A DNA stretch of 64,000 nucleotides. It comes from Lachnospiraceae bacterium (GTDB taxonomy: Bacteria; Bacillota; Clostridia; Lachnospirales; Lachnospiraceae). This document shows, in pieces, positions 24,496-34,346 of the stretch (the stretch's first letter is position 1; each line of letters begins with the position of its first letter). A program made the position numbers and the translations under genes. The stretch spans positions 1 through 64,000 of the forward strand of contig JAFUFI010000004.1 in assembly GCA_017469945.1 (NCBI GenBank), read 5' to 3'. The notes beneath the pieces are model-generated. The model did not search any database and was not told the DNA's origin. It saw nothing but the letters and a program-made list of their open reading frames with translations.

Positions 24496-26730
24496 ATGGA
24501 AGAAAGAATTATAAAAACCGAATACTCCGAGGAGATGCAAAAGTCCTTCGTTGACTACGCTATGAGCGTTATCGTAGCAAGAGCTCTCCCCGATGTAAGA
24601 GACGGCTTAAAGCCTGTTCAAAGAAGAGTTCTTTACGATATGAGCGAGCTCGGTATCAAATGGGATAAGCCCTACAGAAAGAGCGCACGTATCGTCGGCG
24701 ATACAATGGGTAAATATCACCCCCACGGCGATTCCTCGATCTATGACGCCCTTGTTGTTATGGCGCAGGATTTCAAAAAGGGCCTTCCCCTTATTGATGG
24801 CCACGGAAACTTCGGAAACATCGAAGGTGACGGCGCCGCTGCTATGCGTTATACAGAGGCCAGACTTCAAAGAATTACGCAAGAAGCCTTCCTTTCAGAC
24901 CTTGATAAAGATATCGTTGATTTTGTACCTAACTTTGACGAGACTGAGAAAGAACCGTCGGTTCTTCCCGTTAAGATACCCAATATTCTTGTAAACGGAT
25001 CCGAAGGTATCGCGGTCGGAATGGCTACAAGCATACCGCCCCACAACCTTGCTGAGGTTATCGAGGCTACAAAGGCTTATATGAGAGATGAGAATATCTC
25101 CACAAAAGAGCTGATGAAACATCTTAAAGGTCCCGATTTCCCTACCGGCGGTATTGTCATCAATAAAGACGAGCTTCTTGAAATCTACGAGACCGGTGCA
25201 GGAAAGATAAAGCTTCGCGGTAAGGTCGAGATAGAAAAAGCTAAAGGCGGACATATAAATGTCGTAATTACAGAGATTCCTTATACCATGATCGGTGCCA
25301 ATATCTCCAAGTTTTTACAGGATGTTGCGGCTCTTTCCGAGACCAAAAAGACTCAGGACATTGTTGATATTTCGAACCAGTCTTCAAAAGAAGGTATAAG
25401 AATCGTAATTGAGCTTCGTAAAGATGCGGATGCGGAAAACTTCGTAAATCTCCTCTACAAAAAGACTCACCTCGAGGATACCTTCGGCGTAAATATGCTT
25501 GCAATCTCTGAGGGGCGCCCCGAGATTATGGGACTTAAGAGCATCTTAAAGTCCTGCGTGGATTTTCAGTTTGAAGTTAATACTAGAAAATACAACAACC
25601 TTCTTGCCAAGGAAAAAGAAAAGAAGGAAGTACAGGAAGGCCTTATAAAGGCTGTTAATGTGATTGACCTTATCATCGAGATCTTAAGGGGATCCAAGGA
25701 CCGCCAGATGGCTAAAGATTGCCTTACAAGCGGAAAGACTGACGGAATCGGCTTTAAGTCCAAAGAGTCAAAAATCATGGCGCAGCAGCTTATGTTTACA
25801 GAACGCCAGGCAAATGCTATCCTTGAGATGAGGCTGTACAAACTTATCGGTCTCGAGCTCGAGGCTCTTATAAAAGAGCATGACGAAACTATGTCAAATA
25901 TCTACAGATACGAAGATATCTTAGACAGAAGAGATTCAATGGCTACCGTCATCATCTCTGAGCTTGATGAGATTAAAAAGCAGTTCGGAAAGCCCAGAAA
26001 GACTGTTATAGAGAACGGCGAAGAGGCAGTTTATAAGGAAAAAGAGTTCGAGGTTATGGACGTTAACTTCCTTATGGACAGATTCGGTTACGCAAAGCTT
26101 ATTGACAAGAATACCTACGAGCGCAACCAGGAAGCCTGCGAGAGCGAGTTCAAGTATTGCTTTAACGTTAAGAACAACGGTCGTATCGCTATGTTTACCG
26201 AGGACGGTCAGATGCATGTCATAAAAGCTTTAGACCTTCCTATGTCAAAGCTTCGCGACAAGGGTACTCCGGTTGATAATATTACCAACTACAAGTCTGA
26301 AGACGGCGCCATCGTTTACGTTTGCAATATGGATGAGATGGTACTTGGAAGACTTCTTTTTGCGACAAAGAACGGCCTCGTAAAGATAGTTCCCGGACTC
26401 GAGTTTGAGACCACGAGAAAGACTATCGCCTCCACAAAGCTTGCGGATAAAGACGAGGTAGCTGCCGTGCTTCCTCTTACGGATGAAAAGAATATCATCC
26501 TTAAGTCGAGAAACGGATATTTCTTAAGATTCCAGATAGAAGAGATTTCCGTATTAAAGAAGGTTTCACAGGGCGTAAGAGCTATGAAGCTTGATGCAAA
26601 GGATGGCGTCGAGGAAGTTTATATTACAAAGGCTCAGGACGATACCGCAATTGAGCACAACGGCCACAGCATCGTTCTTAACACCGTAAAGCTTCAAAAG
26701 AGAGATGCCAAGGGTACAAAGTTAAGATAA
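24496..26730 (+). CDS. parC: Type IIA DNA topoisomerase subunit A (ParC-like / GyrA family)
   Basis: The DNA cleavage subunit. The 744-residue protein begins with [20 protein letters not shown], the [18 protein letters not shown] region and the catalytic Tyr in [11 protein letters not shown] (about residue 118). The quinolone-determining region holds Asp-Ser at GDSS. The C-terminal beta-pinwheel is present but the GyrA box (QRRGGKG type) that gives gyrase negative supercoiling is absent: the matching place reads [11 protein letters not shown]. It is also shorter than usual GyrA (over 800). These traits suggest topoisomerase IV, although Clostridia-type gyrases vary. No terminator is clear; rsmD starts 42 bases later. 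Confidence 0.83.
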   Translation: MEERIIKTEYSEEMQKSFVDYAMSVIVARALPDVRDGLKPVQRRVLYDMSELGIKWDKPYRKSARIVGDTMGKYHPHGDSSIYDALVVMAQDFKKGLPLIDGHGNFGNIEGDGAAAMRYTEARLQRITQEAFLSDLDKDIVDFVPNFDETEKEPSVLPVKIPNILVNGSEGIAVGMATSIPPHNLAEVIEATKAYMRDENISTKELMKHLKGPDFPTGGIVINKDELLEIYETGAGKIKLRGKVEIEKAKGGHINVVITEIPYTMIGANISKFLQDVAALSETKKTQDIVDISNQSSKEGIRIVIELRKDADAENFVNLLYKKTHLEDTFGVNMLAISEGRPEIMGLKSILKSCVDFQFEVNTRKYNNLLAKEKEKKEVQEGLIKAVNVIDLIIEILRGSKDRQMAKDCLTSGKTDGIGFKSKESKIMAQQLMFTERQANAILEMRLYKLIGLELEALIKEHDETMSNIYRYEDILDRRDSMATVIISELDEIKKQFGKPRKTVIENGEEAVYKEKEFEVMDVNFLMDRFGYAKLIDKNTYERNQEACESEFKYCFNVKNNGRIAMFTEDGQMHVIKALDLPMSKLRDKGTPVDNITNYKSEDGAIVYVCNMDEMVLGRLLFATKNGLVKIVPGLEFETTRKTIASTKLADKDEVAAVLPLTDEKNIILKSRNGYFLRFQIEEISVLKKVSQGVRAMKLDAKDGVEEVYITKAQDDTAIEHNGHSIVLNTVKLQKRDAKGTKLR

Positions 26731-26772
26731 TTTTTTTCAGTCGTTAAGACGGTTATTCAAAGAGGACAGTAT

Positions 26773-27324
26773 ATGAGAGTTATTGCAGGAGAATGCAGAA
26801 GCCTCCCTTTAAAAACCCCGGAAGGCCTTGATACAAGACCTACCCAGGACAGAATCAAAGAAACGCTTTTCAATATTTTACAGGGTGATATCCCGGAGTG
26901 CGTTTTTGTGGATATGTTCGCCGGAAGCGGCGGAATCGGCATCGAAGCTTTATCGAGAGGAGCCAGAAAAGCTTACTTTATCGATAATGGATCCGCGGCC
27001 AATTCATGCATCCTCGAGAATCTTGCATTTACGAAATTACAAGACCGTGCTATAGTATTTAAACAGGATGTTACATCTGCAATCTATAATATTTATGAGA
27101 AGCATGTAGACATTATTTTTATGGATCCTCCTTACGAGAAAGGCCTTGAGAAAGGCGTTTTGGAGCTTTTAAAGAACGCCAAATACTGCGACGAGGATAC
27201 TCTTATAATCATTGAGGCCGATCTTAAAACCGATTTTGATTATGTTACGGATCTTGGATTTGAGATCTCCAGAGTAAAGGAATACAAGAACAACAAGCAC
27301 GTATTTCTTCATAAAAAGGTGTAG
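26773..27324 (+). CDS. rsmD: 16S rRNA (guanine(966)-N2)-methyltransferase RsmD
   Basis: RsmD methylates G966 of 16S rRNA using S-adenosylmethionine. The 183-residue protein has the start MRVIAGECRS, the RPTQDRIKETLFNIL segment, SAM motif FAGSGGIGIEALSRGA, and the catalytic FMDPPYEKG (DPPY). The length fits the family. coaD follows 21 bases downstream, the conserved rsmD-coaD pairing. Confidence 0.95.
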   Translation: MRVIAGECRSLPLKTPEGLDTRPTQDRIKETLFNILQGDIPECVFVDMFAGSGGIGIEALSRGARKAYFIDNGSAANSCILENLAFTKLQDRAIVFKQDVTSAIYNIYEKHVDIIFMDPPYEKGLEKGVLELLKNAKYCDEDTLIIIEADLKTDFDYVTDLGFEISRVKEYKNNKHVFLHKKV

Positions 27325-27345
27325 ACCCGCTTAGGAGGTATTTTT

Positions 27346-27831
27346 ATGAAAAGAGCAGTCTATCCCGGCAGCTTTGATCCTATGACTTTAGGCCATCTGG
27401 ATATTATCAAAAGAGCATCTGAGATGTTCGATATTTTGATAGTTGCTGTACTTAACAATAACCAAAAGAACCCATTGTTTTCGGTTGATGAGCGTGTTAA
27501 AATATTAAAGAAAGCTACTGAAGGTTTACCGAATGTACAGGTTGATTCCTTCAGCGGGCTTCTTTGCGATTATGCTTTTAAAAACGATCTTCATGTAGCG
27601 GTCAGAGGACTGAGAGCGGTTACCGACTTCGAATACGAACTTCAGCTGGCCCAGACAAATCGTGTTTTATCCGGCGGAAAGCTTGATACGATATTTTTAT
27701 CAACATCTCTTGAGTACTCTTACCTTTCTTCATCGGGAGTCAAAGAGATTGCATATTTCGGCGGTGATATAAGTAAGACCGTTCCGGATTATGTCGCCGA
27801 TATGATTCATGAAAAATATAAACAAAACTAA
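27346..27831 (+). CDS. coaD: Pantetheine-phosphate adenylyltransferase
   Basis: CoaD makes dephospho-CoA from 4'-phosphopantetheine and ATP, the penultimate step of CoA synthesis. The 161-residue protein has [16 protein letters not shown] (the nucleotidyltransferase GxxH signature), [14 protein letters not shown], and the C-terminal [18 protein letters not shown] precedes the ATG. It is not nadD, which is missing from its usual locus in this window. Confidence 0.97.
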   Translation: MKRAVYPGSFDPMTLGHLDIIKRASEMFDILIVAVLNNNQKNPLFSVDERVKILKKATEGLPNVQVDSFSGLLCDYAFKNDLHVAVRGLRAVTDFEYELQLAQTNRVLSGGKLDTIFLSTSLEYSYLSSSGVKEIAYFGGDISKTVPDYVADMIHEKYKQN

Positions 27832-27852
27832 AAGAAAGCTTAGAGAGAAAAA

Positions 27853-28437
27853 ATGGATAGTCAGATTTTTCAAGTGATCGACGAGATGGAAGAATATGTC
27901 AGCAACTGCAAAGGCAAGTTTATGTCTTCCACGGAAATTGTTTGTAACAGGGACAAGATGGAAGAGTTCCTGCGTGACTTAAGACGTAAAGCTCCCGAAG
28001 AGATCGATAAATGCCGTAAGATTATTGCAAGACAGGAAGCCATTTATTCCGACGCAAAGACAAGAGCTAAAAAGCTTCTTGACGATTCGGTTGTTCAGTC
28101 GGATGAACTTGTCAGCGAAAATGTTATTATGAGAAGAGCTTACGAGCAGGCTGACGAAGTTATCCTGATGGCTAAAAATCAGGCGCAGAACATCGTCGAT
28201 ACCGCTACAGCTCAGGCGAATGAGCTCAGGGATGCGGCTACTCAGTATATGGAAGATGTTATGGTTTATCTCGAGAACATTTTCGATTCTTCCTCAAAGC
28301 AGGCTACAGACCATTACACAGCTCTTATCAATACTCTTAATACATACGCTGCCAATATTCGTGAAGATCATAAGCAGCTGCATCCTGAAGAAGCCCAGGT
28401 TGCCCCTATCGCAGAAGAATCTTCAGAACAGGAATAA
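27853..28437 (+). CDS. Conserved coiled-coil protein, V-type ATPase subunit H-like
   Basis: A 194-residue helical protein with long coiled coil from about residue 40 to 150 (IDKCRKIIARQEAIYSDAKTRAKK and AKNQAQNIVDTATAQANELRDAA). Proteins of this sort are often annotated as vacuolar-type H+-ATPase subunit H or ATP synthase B-like by coiled-coil similarity alone, with no ATPase genes nearby here. The N-terminus (DEMEEYVSNCKGKFMSS) is conserved in Clostridia in my recollection and DivIVA-like in style. It follows coaD by 21 bases and ends at a strong terminator. Its function is unknown. Confidence 0.7.
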   Translation: MDSQIFQVIDEMEEYVSNCKGKFMSSTEIVCNRDKMEEFLRDLRRKAPEEIDKCRKIIARQEAIYSDAKTRAKKLLDDSVVQSDELVSENVIMRRAYEQADEVILMAKNQAQNIVDTATAQANELRDAATQYMEDVMVYLENIFDSSSKQATDHYTALINTLNTYAANIREDHKQLHPEEAQVAPIAEESSEQE

Positions 28438-28451
28438 AGCTATTAATTTAC

Positions 28452-28488
28452 GCCGGTTTCGCTATTTAGTGAAACCGGTGATTTTTTT
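28452..28488 (+). terminator. Rho-independent terminator
   Basis: CCGGTTTC (28453-28460) pairs with GAAACCGG (28471-28478) and is followed by seven T residues. The next gene starts only seven bases after the T run. Confidence 0.9.
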
Positions 28489-28494
28489 GATTAT

Positions 28495-29187
28495 ATGAGA
28501 CTTGATAAATTTCTTAGTAACAACAATATCGGGACAAGAAGTCAGGTGAAGGATTTGCTTAAGAGCGGCGTTGTGACCGTTAACGGGGAAATCGTTAAAA
28601 AGGCTGACTTTAGTATTGATGAAAACAGGGACGAAATCTGTTTTAAGGGTAAAAAGATAGAGTATAAAAAGTTTATCTATATAATCCTTAATAAACCCGG
28701 AAATATCGTAACCGCTACCCGGGATAAAAAACAGGAGACGGTCCTTGACCTTATAAAGCCACTTCCGAATAAAGACCTATTCCCTGTGGGACGGCTTGAT
28801 AAGGATACGACGGGGCTTCTTCTTATAACCAACGACGGAGACTTGTCACACAGGCTCTTAAGCCCCAAGTACCATGTGGATAAGACTTACCTCGTTGGAG
28901 CAAAACTTCCCTTAAGTAAAAGCGATTTAGAGGCCTTAGAAGCAGGCGTAGACATAGGGGATGAGGAGATTACCCTTCCGGCTAAGGTGGAGCTATTAGA
29001 GGATAAAAAGCTACTCCTTACAATACATGAAGGCAGATACCACCAGGTTAAGCGGATGCTTGAAGCTGTGGGTAACGAAGTAGTCAGCTTAAAGCGGGTT
29101 AGTTTCGGCGGCCTTTCATTACCCGAAGATTTAGAAGAAGGAAAATGGAGAGAACTTACAGAAGATGAACTTCAAAAGATTATTTAG
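28495..29187 (+). CDS. RsuA/RluB/RluE-family rRNA pseudouridine synthase
   Basis: An enzyme that converts a specific rRNA uridine to pseudouridine. The 230 residues have an N-terminal S4 RNA-binding domain (MRLDKFLSNNNIGTRSQVKDLLKSG) and the catalytic GRLDKDTTGLLLITNDGDL with the essential Asp in RLD. The C-terminal segment VKRMLEAVGNEVVSLKRVSFG is typical. Whether it acts on 16S U516 or 23S sites is not clear. The ATG has no Shine-Dalgarno and lies seven bases after a terminator T run, so initiation is unusual. It overlaps the next gene by 23 bases. Confidence 0.92.
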   Translation: MRLDKFLSNNNIGTRSQVKDLLKSGVVTVNGEIVKKADFSIDENRDEICFKGKKIEYKKFIYIILNKPGNIVTATRDKKQETVLDLIKPLPNKDLFPVGRLDKDTTGLLLITNDGDLSHRLLSPKYHVDKTYLVGAKLPLSKSDLEALEAGVDIGDEEITLPAKVELLEDKKLLLTIHEGRYHQVKRMLEAVGNEVVSLKRVSFGGLSLPEDLEEGKWRELTEDELQKII

Positions 29188-29749
29188 CACAGACAAATTT
29201 AAAGGCGAAAGAAACTACCTTTCAATTCAGCGCATATATGAAATAATCAGAACAGTACTTTTATTTGCTTTAAGCGCTGCAGTATACCTTATAGGCTTCC
29301 TTACTACCCATACCAACAAGAATCTGCTTACCATCGTTGCGGTACTGGGCGTTTTACCCGCGGCAAAAAGCGCTGTTAATATGATAATGTTTATCAGGTT
29401 TAAATCCTGCGACAAGGCTTTTTCCGAGAAAGTTTCTAAGCTGATCGGTTCATCAAGCGAAAGCGCCTTTGATCTTGTTTTTACTTCCTACGAGAAAAAC
29501 TACCAGGTAGCGCATCTTGTCGTTAAAAGCGGCTCAGTTATTTGCTATACGGAGAAGGCTGAACTTAACGAAGAGAATTTCTCCAAGCATATCGGAACCT
29601 ATTTAAAAGCTGAAAACTATAAGGATATTACCATCAAGGTTTTTAAAGATAAAGATAAATACCTTGAAAGACTTAAGGCTTTATCGGAACTTAAAAACTC
29701 CGGAAACGAAGAAGGGATTATGAACGTTCTTAAGAGCATTTCTTTGTAA
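29165..29749 (+). CDS. Membrane protein of unknown function
   Basis: A 194-residue protein with two N-terminal membrane segments (about residues 29-50 and 55-76) and a cytoplasmic C-terminal domain of about 115 residues (SKHIGTYLKAENYKDITIKVFKD). It overlaps the upstream pseudouridine synthase gene by 23 bases and precedes another by eight bases, so it is cotranslated between two RNA-modification genes. I do not recognise the family. Confidence 0.7.
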   Translation: MNFKRLFSTDKFKGERNYLSIQRIYEIIRTVLLFALSAAVYLIGFLTTHTNKNLLTIVAVLGVLPAAKSAVNMIMFIRFKSCDKAFSEKVSKLIGSSSESAFDLVFTSYEKNYQVAHLVVKSGSVICYTEKAELNEENFSKHIGTYLKAENYKDITIKVFKDKDKYLERLKALSELKNSGNEEGIMNVLKSISL

Positions 29750-29757
29750 GGAGAATT

Positions 29758-30774
29758 ATGCAAAAGTTTATTATCGGCAAGAACCAGGCGGGACAGCGTT
29801 TTGACAAATTCTTAGCCAAGTACCTGCCCGGTGCGCCAAAAAGTCTTGTTTACAAGATGCTTAGAAAAAAGAATATTACTCTGAATAAAAAGAAATCCGA
29901 CGGCTCTGAGATCCTTTCGGAAGGAGACAGCGTTGAGAGCTTTTTTTCGGATGAAACCTTCGAGAAGTTTACTAGGGGCGCGGATTTAGATAAAAGCTCT
30001 TTTGACAAGGCATCCGAATTAAGTAGCGGCAGTAAAGTAAAAACGGATTCAAAGAAAAGAAATTCCTCTTTGCAAAAACCAACGGTTATATACGAAGACG
30101 AAGATATCCTTATAGCGAATAAACCTGCCGGCCTTCTTTCGCAAAAAGCCGAAAAGGGAGATTACAGCGTTAATGACTGGCTTATAGAGTATCTTCTTGA
30201 AAGTGGAAAGATTTCAGAAAGCGAGCTTCGTACCTTTAAGCCTTCTACCTGCAATAGATTGGACAGAAACACAAGCGGACTTATTGTTTGCGGTATCAGC
30301 CTCCCCGGGCTTCAAAAGATGAGCGAGATAATCCGGGAAGGAAATATTGAAAAATATTACGTTACTGTTTGCCACGGAAAAATAGAAAAGCTTTTTTCCG
30401 CAAGGGGAATACTCGTTAAGGATTCAGTAAAAAACAAATCATTTATCAAAAATATTTCGGATGATGATTTAAAGGCAAATATTTATACGGAGTTTACGCC
30501 CCTTTCTTTTAATGATGAGGCGACTCTTTTAGAGGTAAATCTTCACACAGGAAAGCCCCACCAGATCAGAGCTCAGCTATCAAGCCTTGGGCATCCCATA
30601 TACGGCGATAAAAAGTACGGCGCCGTAGATAAAGGATTTAAGCATCAAATCCTTTGCGCTTACAGGCTTGTTTTCCCCGGTGAGGCAGTACTTGGGGAGA
30701 AGTTTAAAGCCTTGGCAAATAAAGAGATCAGGATAGATTTTCCCGAAGAAATTAAAAGGTTTGACTTTTTTTAA
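29758..30774 (+). CDS. RluA-family pseudouridine synthase
   Basis: The 338-residue protein has an N-terminal S4 domain (FDKFLAKYLPGAPKSLVYKMLRKKNI), a Ser/Lys-rich linker at about 80-105, and the RluA catalytic fold with the active Asp in CNRLDRNTSGL (about residue 165) and the LHTGKPHQIRAQL segment. RBS AAGGAG precedes the ATG. It is distinct from the RluD-like gene at 55160. Substrate is probably a 23S rRNA site; it cannot be fixed from sequence. Confidence 0.92.
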   Translation: MQKFIIGKNQAGQRFDKFLAKYLPGAPKSLVYKMLRKKNITLNKKKSDGSEILSEGDSVESFFSDETFEKFTRGADLDKSSFDKASELSSGSKVKTDSKKRNSSLQKPTVIYEDEDILIANKPAGLLSQKAEKGDYSVNDWLIEYLLESGKISESELRTFKPSTCNRLDRNTSGLIVCGISLPGLQKMSEIIREGNIEKYYVTVCHGKIEKLFSARGILVKDSVKNKSFIKNISDDDLKANIYTEFTPLSFNDEATLLEVNLHTGKPHQIRAQLSSLGHPIYGDKKYGAVDKGFKHQILCAYRLVFPGEAVLGEKFKALANKEIRIDFPEEIKRFDFF

Positions 30775-30840
30775 TAATATTAAAAGAAAATAGAATTTTC
30801 GATTAAAAGATTTAAACGAACCGGAGAATGCGAGAAAAAA

Positions 30841-32016
30841 ATGGATAATTTCAGATACTACGCACCTACAGAGGTGATATTCGGAAAAAGCTCGGAAGAT
30901 AAAACAGGAGAAACCGCAGCTAAATACGGAAAAAAAGCACTTATCGTTTACGGAAAAGGAAGTGTTATAAAAAGCGGACTTTTGGATAGAGTTCACAAAT
31001 CTTTGGATGATGCCGGTTTAGCATACGAAGACTTTGGAGGTGCAAAGCCAAATCCCACCCTTGAACACGCAAGAGAAGGCGTAAAAGCAGCATGCGAATT
31101 TGGCGCGGATATGATAATCGCCGTAGGCGGAGGAAGCGCTATTGATACAGCAAAAGCTATTGCTCACGGCGCGGCAAATTCTGAGTTCGATCTTTGGGAT
31201 ATCTGGACTAAGAAGGCGCCTCTTGTAAAATCTCTTCCCGTAGGGGCCGTTCTTACTATAGCGGCCGCCGGCAGCGAGATGAGCGATTCCGCCGTACTTA
31301 CAAACGAGAAAATAGGTAAAAAATGCGGTATCAATACAGATTTTAACAGATGCGCTTTTGCTATCGTTAATCCCGCTTTAGGTGCAAGCCTTCCCAAGAA
31401 CCAGATAGCGGCCGGTGTGACAGATATTATGATGCATACAATGGAAAGATACTTTATCCCGGGATCGCACTGCGATATGACTGACGAGATTGCGGAAGGT
31501 CTTCTTAGATGTATGATAAAAAACGGAGCTATAGTTTGTGAGAATCCTTCGGATTACGATGCTATGTGTGAGGTTTTTTGGGCTTCAAGCCTTTCCCACA
31601 ACAATCTTACGGAATGCGGCAGAGGAAAAGACTTTTCCGTACATAAATTCGGACATGCGCTTTCAGCAAAGTACGATGTAACCCATGGTGATTCTTTATC
31701 CGCAGTTTGGGGTGCATGGGCTAAAGAGCTTTATAAAGAAGCGCTTCCCAGATTTTCAAGGTACGCAAGAAAAGTTTGGGAGATAACTGAAACCGATGAT
31801 GAAAAGGCAGCTATGCTGGGAATAGAAAAGACAGTGGATTTCTTTAAGTCTATCGGAATGCCCGTAAGTTTAAAAGACCTTGGCATCAATCCGACTGACG
31901 AGGACTTAAAGCTTCTTTCCTTGGACGCTACGATGCAGGATACCGTTAAATTATCAAGGATCAGACCTCTTGATGCTGCAGGCGCTTATAAGATTTACAG
32001 AGCAGCTTTAAACTGA
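30841..32016 (+). CDS. Iron-containing alcohol dehydrogenase (butanol dehydrogenase type)
   Basis: A NAD(P)-dependent group III alcohol dehydrogenase of 391 residues, the usual length. It shows the nucleotide-binding GGGSAIDTAKAIAHGA near residue 98, and metal ligands in DIMMHTMERYF (Asp, His) and KFGHALSAKYDVTHGD (two His). The sequence resembles YqhD/BdhB enzymes that reduce aldehydes to alcohols, often with NADPH. It stands alone before a terminator. A weak RBS (GCGAGA) precedes the ATG. Confidence 0.94.
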   Translation: MDNFRYYAPTEVIFGKSSEDKTGETAAKYGKKALIVYGKGSVIKSGLLDRVHKSLDDAGLAYEDFGGAKPNPTLEHAREGVKAACEFGADMIIAVGGGSAIDTAKAIAHGAANSEFDLWDIWTKKAPLVKSLPVGAVLTIAAAGSEMSDSAVLTNEKIGKKCGINTDFNRCAFAIVNPALGASLPKNQIAAGVTDIMMHTMERYFIPGSHCDMTDEIAEGLLRCMIKNGAIVCENPSDYDAMCEVFWASSLSHNNLTECGRGKDFSVHKFGHALSAKYDVTHGDSLSAVWGAWAKELYKEALPRFSRYARKVWEITETDDEKAAMLGIEKTVDFFKSIGMPVSLKDLGINPTDEDLKLLSLDATMQDTVKLSRIRPLDAAGAYKIYRAALN

Positions 32017-32018
32017 CA

Positions 32019-32039
32019 AAAAACCGGCGGCCGGTTTTT
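32019..32039 (+). terminator. Rho-independent terminator after the alcohol dehydrogenase
   Basis: A 9-bp perfect stem (32019-32027 with 32031-32039), with a CGG loop, carries A and T tracts so that it could stop transcription in either direction. Confidence 0.85.
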
Positions 32040-32057
32040 CTAAAGAAGATTTGAAAT

Positions 32058-33704
32058 ATGAGTGGTGAGAATAATAAAAAAACAAAGGTACTTATAATCG
32101 GCGGGGGTGTCGCCGGGTTAAGCGCCGGAATATTTGCTCTAAGAGCAGGCTTTGAGCCCGTAATCTACGAAAAGAACGCTACATACGGCGGAAGCTGCAG
32201 CGGCTGGTATAGGGACGGATACGCTATAGACAACTGCCTTCACTGGCTTACCGGTACGCAAAAGGGAACTCTTACAAACGATCTTTGGAGAGAGCTCGGT
32301 GTTATTACGGACGATACCAAGATCATAAAAAGAGATTATTTTTGGGCTTCGGAGTATTACGGAGAGACTTTGCATCTTTGGCCGGATCCCGAAAAGACAA
32401 GAGAAGAGATGCTTCGGATTGCACCGAAAGATGCCGAAGAGATCAATTCTTTTATAGATTTTGCAAAAATAGCAAATGACGCTGTAAGCTTTCCGAAAAA
32501 TGGACCCAAAGAGATTGCGGAAAGCATCAGCGAAATGACAAAGGTTATTCCTCCGAAGGAATTCCTTATAAAGTCCATGAGATATATGGGCCTTAGAAAT
32601 ACAGACTGGGCTAAGAGATTTAAAAGCCCGTTAATTCAAAAACTTATTCTTGATTTTTGCCCTAAGGAATATGAATCTTACTGGCTTATTTTAGCTTACA
32701 GTTTCTATATCGCCGGAAACGGAGACCTTATCGAAGGCGGCTCTATCGGCCTTGCAAAAAGCCTTTACGATACATATATAAAAGAAGGCGGAAAGATCTG
32801 TTTAAAAACGCCCGTTAAAAAGATAAAACTAGACCGCAAGGAATATGTCAGCTCCATTGCGGATGAAATCGGAAATATAATAAAGCAGATCACTGTTCAT
32901 AAGGCAAAAGGAGTTGTCCTTGAAAATGACGAATTTATAGGCAGTGATTATGTTTTGATAGCTTGCGATATAAATTACGCTTTCAATAATCTTATAAGCA
33001 AGAAGTATGCGCCCCTTTCTTTAAAGGAGATTTATAAAGACCGGCTTAAATATACTTTCTACAGCGCTTTTCAGGTGGCTTTTGCCGTAGACGGCCTCTT
33101 TGAAGAAGTACCCGATTCTCTAACTTTTCCCTGTTCCGATATTGAGGCGGGATATGAAAAGTACAACCGAATCGGCGTTAAAAACTACCGTAAATACGGA
33201 GAGTATATTGCGCCTGAGGGAAAAACCGTTATACAGGTTTCTTTGGATCAGTATGAAAAGGACTGCAAATACTGGAAAAAGCTTTACGAATCCGGAAAAG
33301 ACAATTACGATCTTCAAAAATACAATATCGCTAGAGCGATTCAAAACGAGATTGAAAAGAAGTTCCCGGCGTATGAAGGCAAGCTAAAAATACTTGACGT
33401 CTGGACGCCATATTCATACCTTCGAAGAAACAATGACACCAACGGTTCTTTTATGAGGTTTATAACAACGGCTCTCAGCGTTAACGCGTTTTTACCCCAG
33501 GATATAAAAGGCCTTGGAAATGTATTTTTAGCGGGCCATTATATCAAATATCCCGGCGGGCTTCCCACGGCTGCTCAAACGGGAAAAGACGCTATAGAGC
33601 TTATAAAGGCTACGGAAAACAGAAAAGAAAACTTTAAATCCACCTTAAAAAAGATAGAGGATGAGATAACAAACGTAAGTAATGAACTTGTAAATATGGT
33701 TTAA
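32058..33704 (+). CDS. FAD-dependent oxidoreductase (phytoene desaturase/retinol saturase-like)
   Basis: A 548-residue flavoprotein with an N-terminal Rossmann motif IIGGGVAGLSAGIFALRAGF, an EKN FAD-ribose contact, and the GGSCSGWYRDGYAID segment shared with CrtI-type desaturases. The C-terminal FAD motif is GLGNVFLAGHYIKYPGGLPTAAQTGKDA. No carotenoid genes lie nearby, so a saturase or unknown oxidoreductase is more likely than carotenoid synthesis. Similar proteins are common in gut Clostridia with unassigned substrates. recU follows nine bases downstream. Confidence 0.85.
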   Translation: MSGENNKKTKVLIIGGGVAGLSAGIFALRAGFEPVIYEKNATYGGSCSGWYRDGYAIDNCLHWLTGTQKGTLTNDLWRELGVITDDTKIIKRDYFWASEYYGETLHLWPDPEKTREEMLRIAPKDAEEINSFIDFAKIANDAVSFPKNGPKEIAESISEMTKVIPPKEFLIKSMRYMGLRNTDWAKRFKSPLIQKLILDFCPKEYESYWLILAYSFYIAGNGDLIEGGSIGLAKSLYDTYIKEGGKICLKTPVKKIKLDRKEYVSSIADEIGNIIKQITVHKAKGVVLENDEFIGSDYVLIACDINYAFNNLISKKYAPLSLKEIYKDRLKYTFYSAFQVAFAVDGLFEEVPDSLTFPCSDIEAGYEKYNRIGVKNYRKYGEYIAPEGKTVIQVSLDQYEKDCKYWKKLYESGKDNYDLQKYNIARAIQNEIEKKFPAYEGKLKILDVWTPYSYLRRNNDTNGSFMRFITTALSVNAFLPQDIKGLGNVFLAGHYIKYPGGLPTAAQTGKDAIELIKATENRKENFKSTLKKIEDEITNVSNELVNMV

Positions 33705-33713
33705 AGGAAAGAT

Positions 33714-34247
33714 ATGCCTACTTGGAAATCCAGAGGCCTCAGAGGATCTACTCTTGAGGATATGATTAATAAAACAAATGAAAAATATTTAGAGAGCGGT
33801 CTTGCGCTTATTCAAAAGATTCCGACTCCCATTACGCCTATAACAATAGATAAAGAGACAAGGCATATTACCCTTGCTTATTTTGATCAAAAGAGTACAG
33901 TTGACTATATAGGCGCGGTACAGGGGATTCCTGTCTGCTTTGACGCCAAGGAATGCGCTACGGATACCTTCGCCCTTCAAAATATACATGAACATCAGGT
34001 ACAGTTTATGATCGATTTTGAAAAGCAGGGCGGTATTGCGTTTTTCCTTATATATTTTACGGGGCGTGACGAGCTTTATTACCTTCCTTTGGATATGCTC
34101 AGGTTCTTTTGGGACAGAGCAAAAGAGGGGGGCAGAAAAAGCTTCAGACATGATGAACTTAATCCCGACTATATTATCCCTAAGTCAGCGGGAGTACTTG
34201 TACCATATCTCGATAAATTACAGCAGGATCTCAATGACCGAGATTAA
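33714..34247 (+). CDS. recU: Holliday junction resolvase RecU
   Basis: RecU is the Firmicutes resolvase that cuts four-way junctions and works with RuvAB. The 177-residue protein has the basic N-terminus (WKSRGLRGSTLEDMINKTN), the catalytic TVDYIGAVQGIPVCFDAKE (Asp and Glu-x-Lys type PD-(D/E)XK core) and HQVQFMIDFEKQGGIAFFLI. In Bacillus recU pairs with pbpF/ponA; here it follows the FAD oxidoreductase by nine bases. No LexA box is apparent. Length is a little below the B. subtilis form. Confidence 0.92.
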   Translation: MPTWKSRGLRGSTLEDMINKTNEKYLESGLALIQKIPTPITPITIDKETRHITLAYFDQKSTVDYIGAVQGIPVCFDAKECATDTFALQNIHEHQVQFMIDFEKQGGIAFFLIYFTGRDELYYLPLDMLRFFWDRAKEGGRKSFRHDELNPDYIIPKSAGVLVPYLDKLQQDLNDRD

Positions 34248-34251
34248 AAAG

Positions 34252-34280
34252 TTGACAAATAAGAGAAATATAAGTATACT
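34252..34280 (+). promoter_or_regulatory. Promoter of the histidine operon
   Basis: A perfect -35 TTGACA (34252-34257), a 17-base spacer and -10 TATACT (34275-34280) precede hisZ by about 66 bases. No T-box or attenuator peptide with His codons is visible in the short leader. Confidence 0.88.
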
Positions 34281-34346
34281 GTCATTAATTTAGTTATTTA
34301 CCATATTAGCATGCTACTACGCTAAAGCGTTTAAACGGAGATGTTT

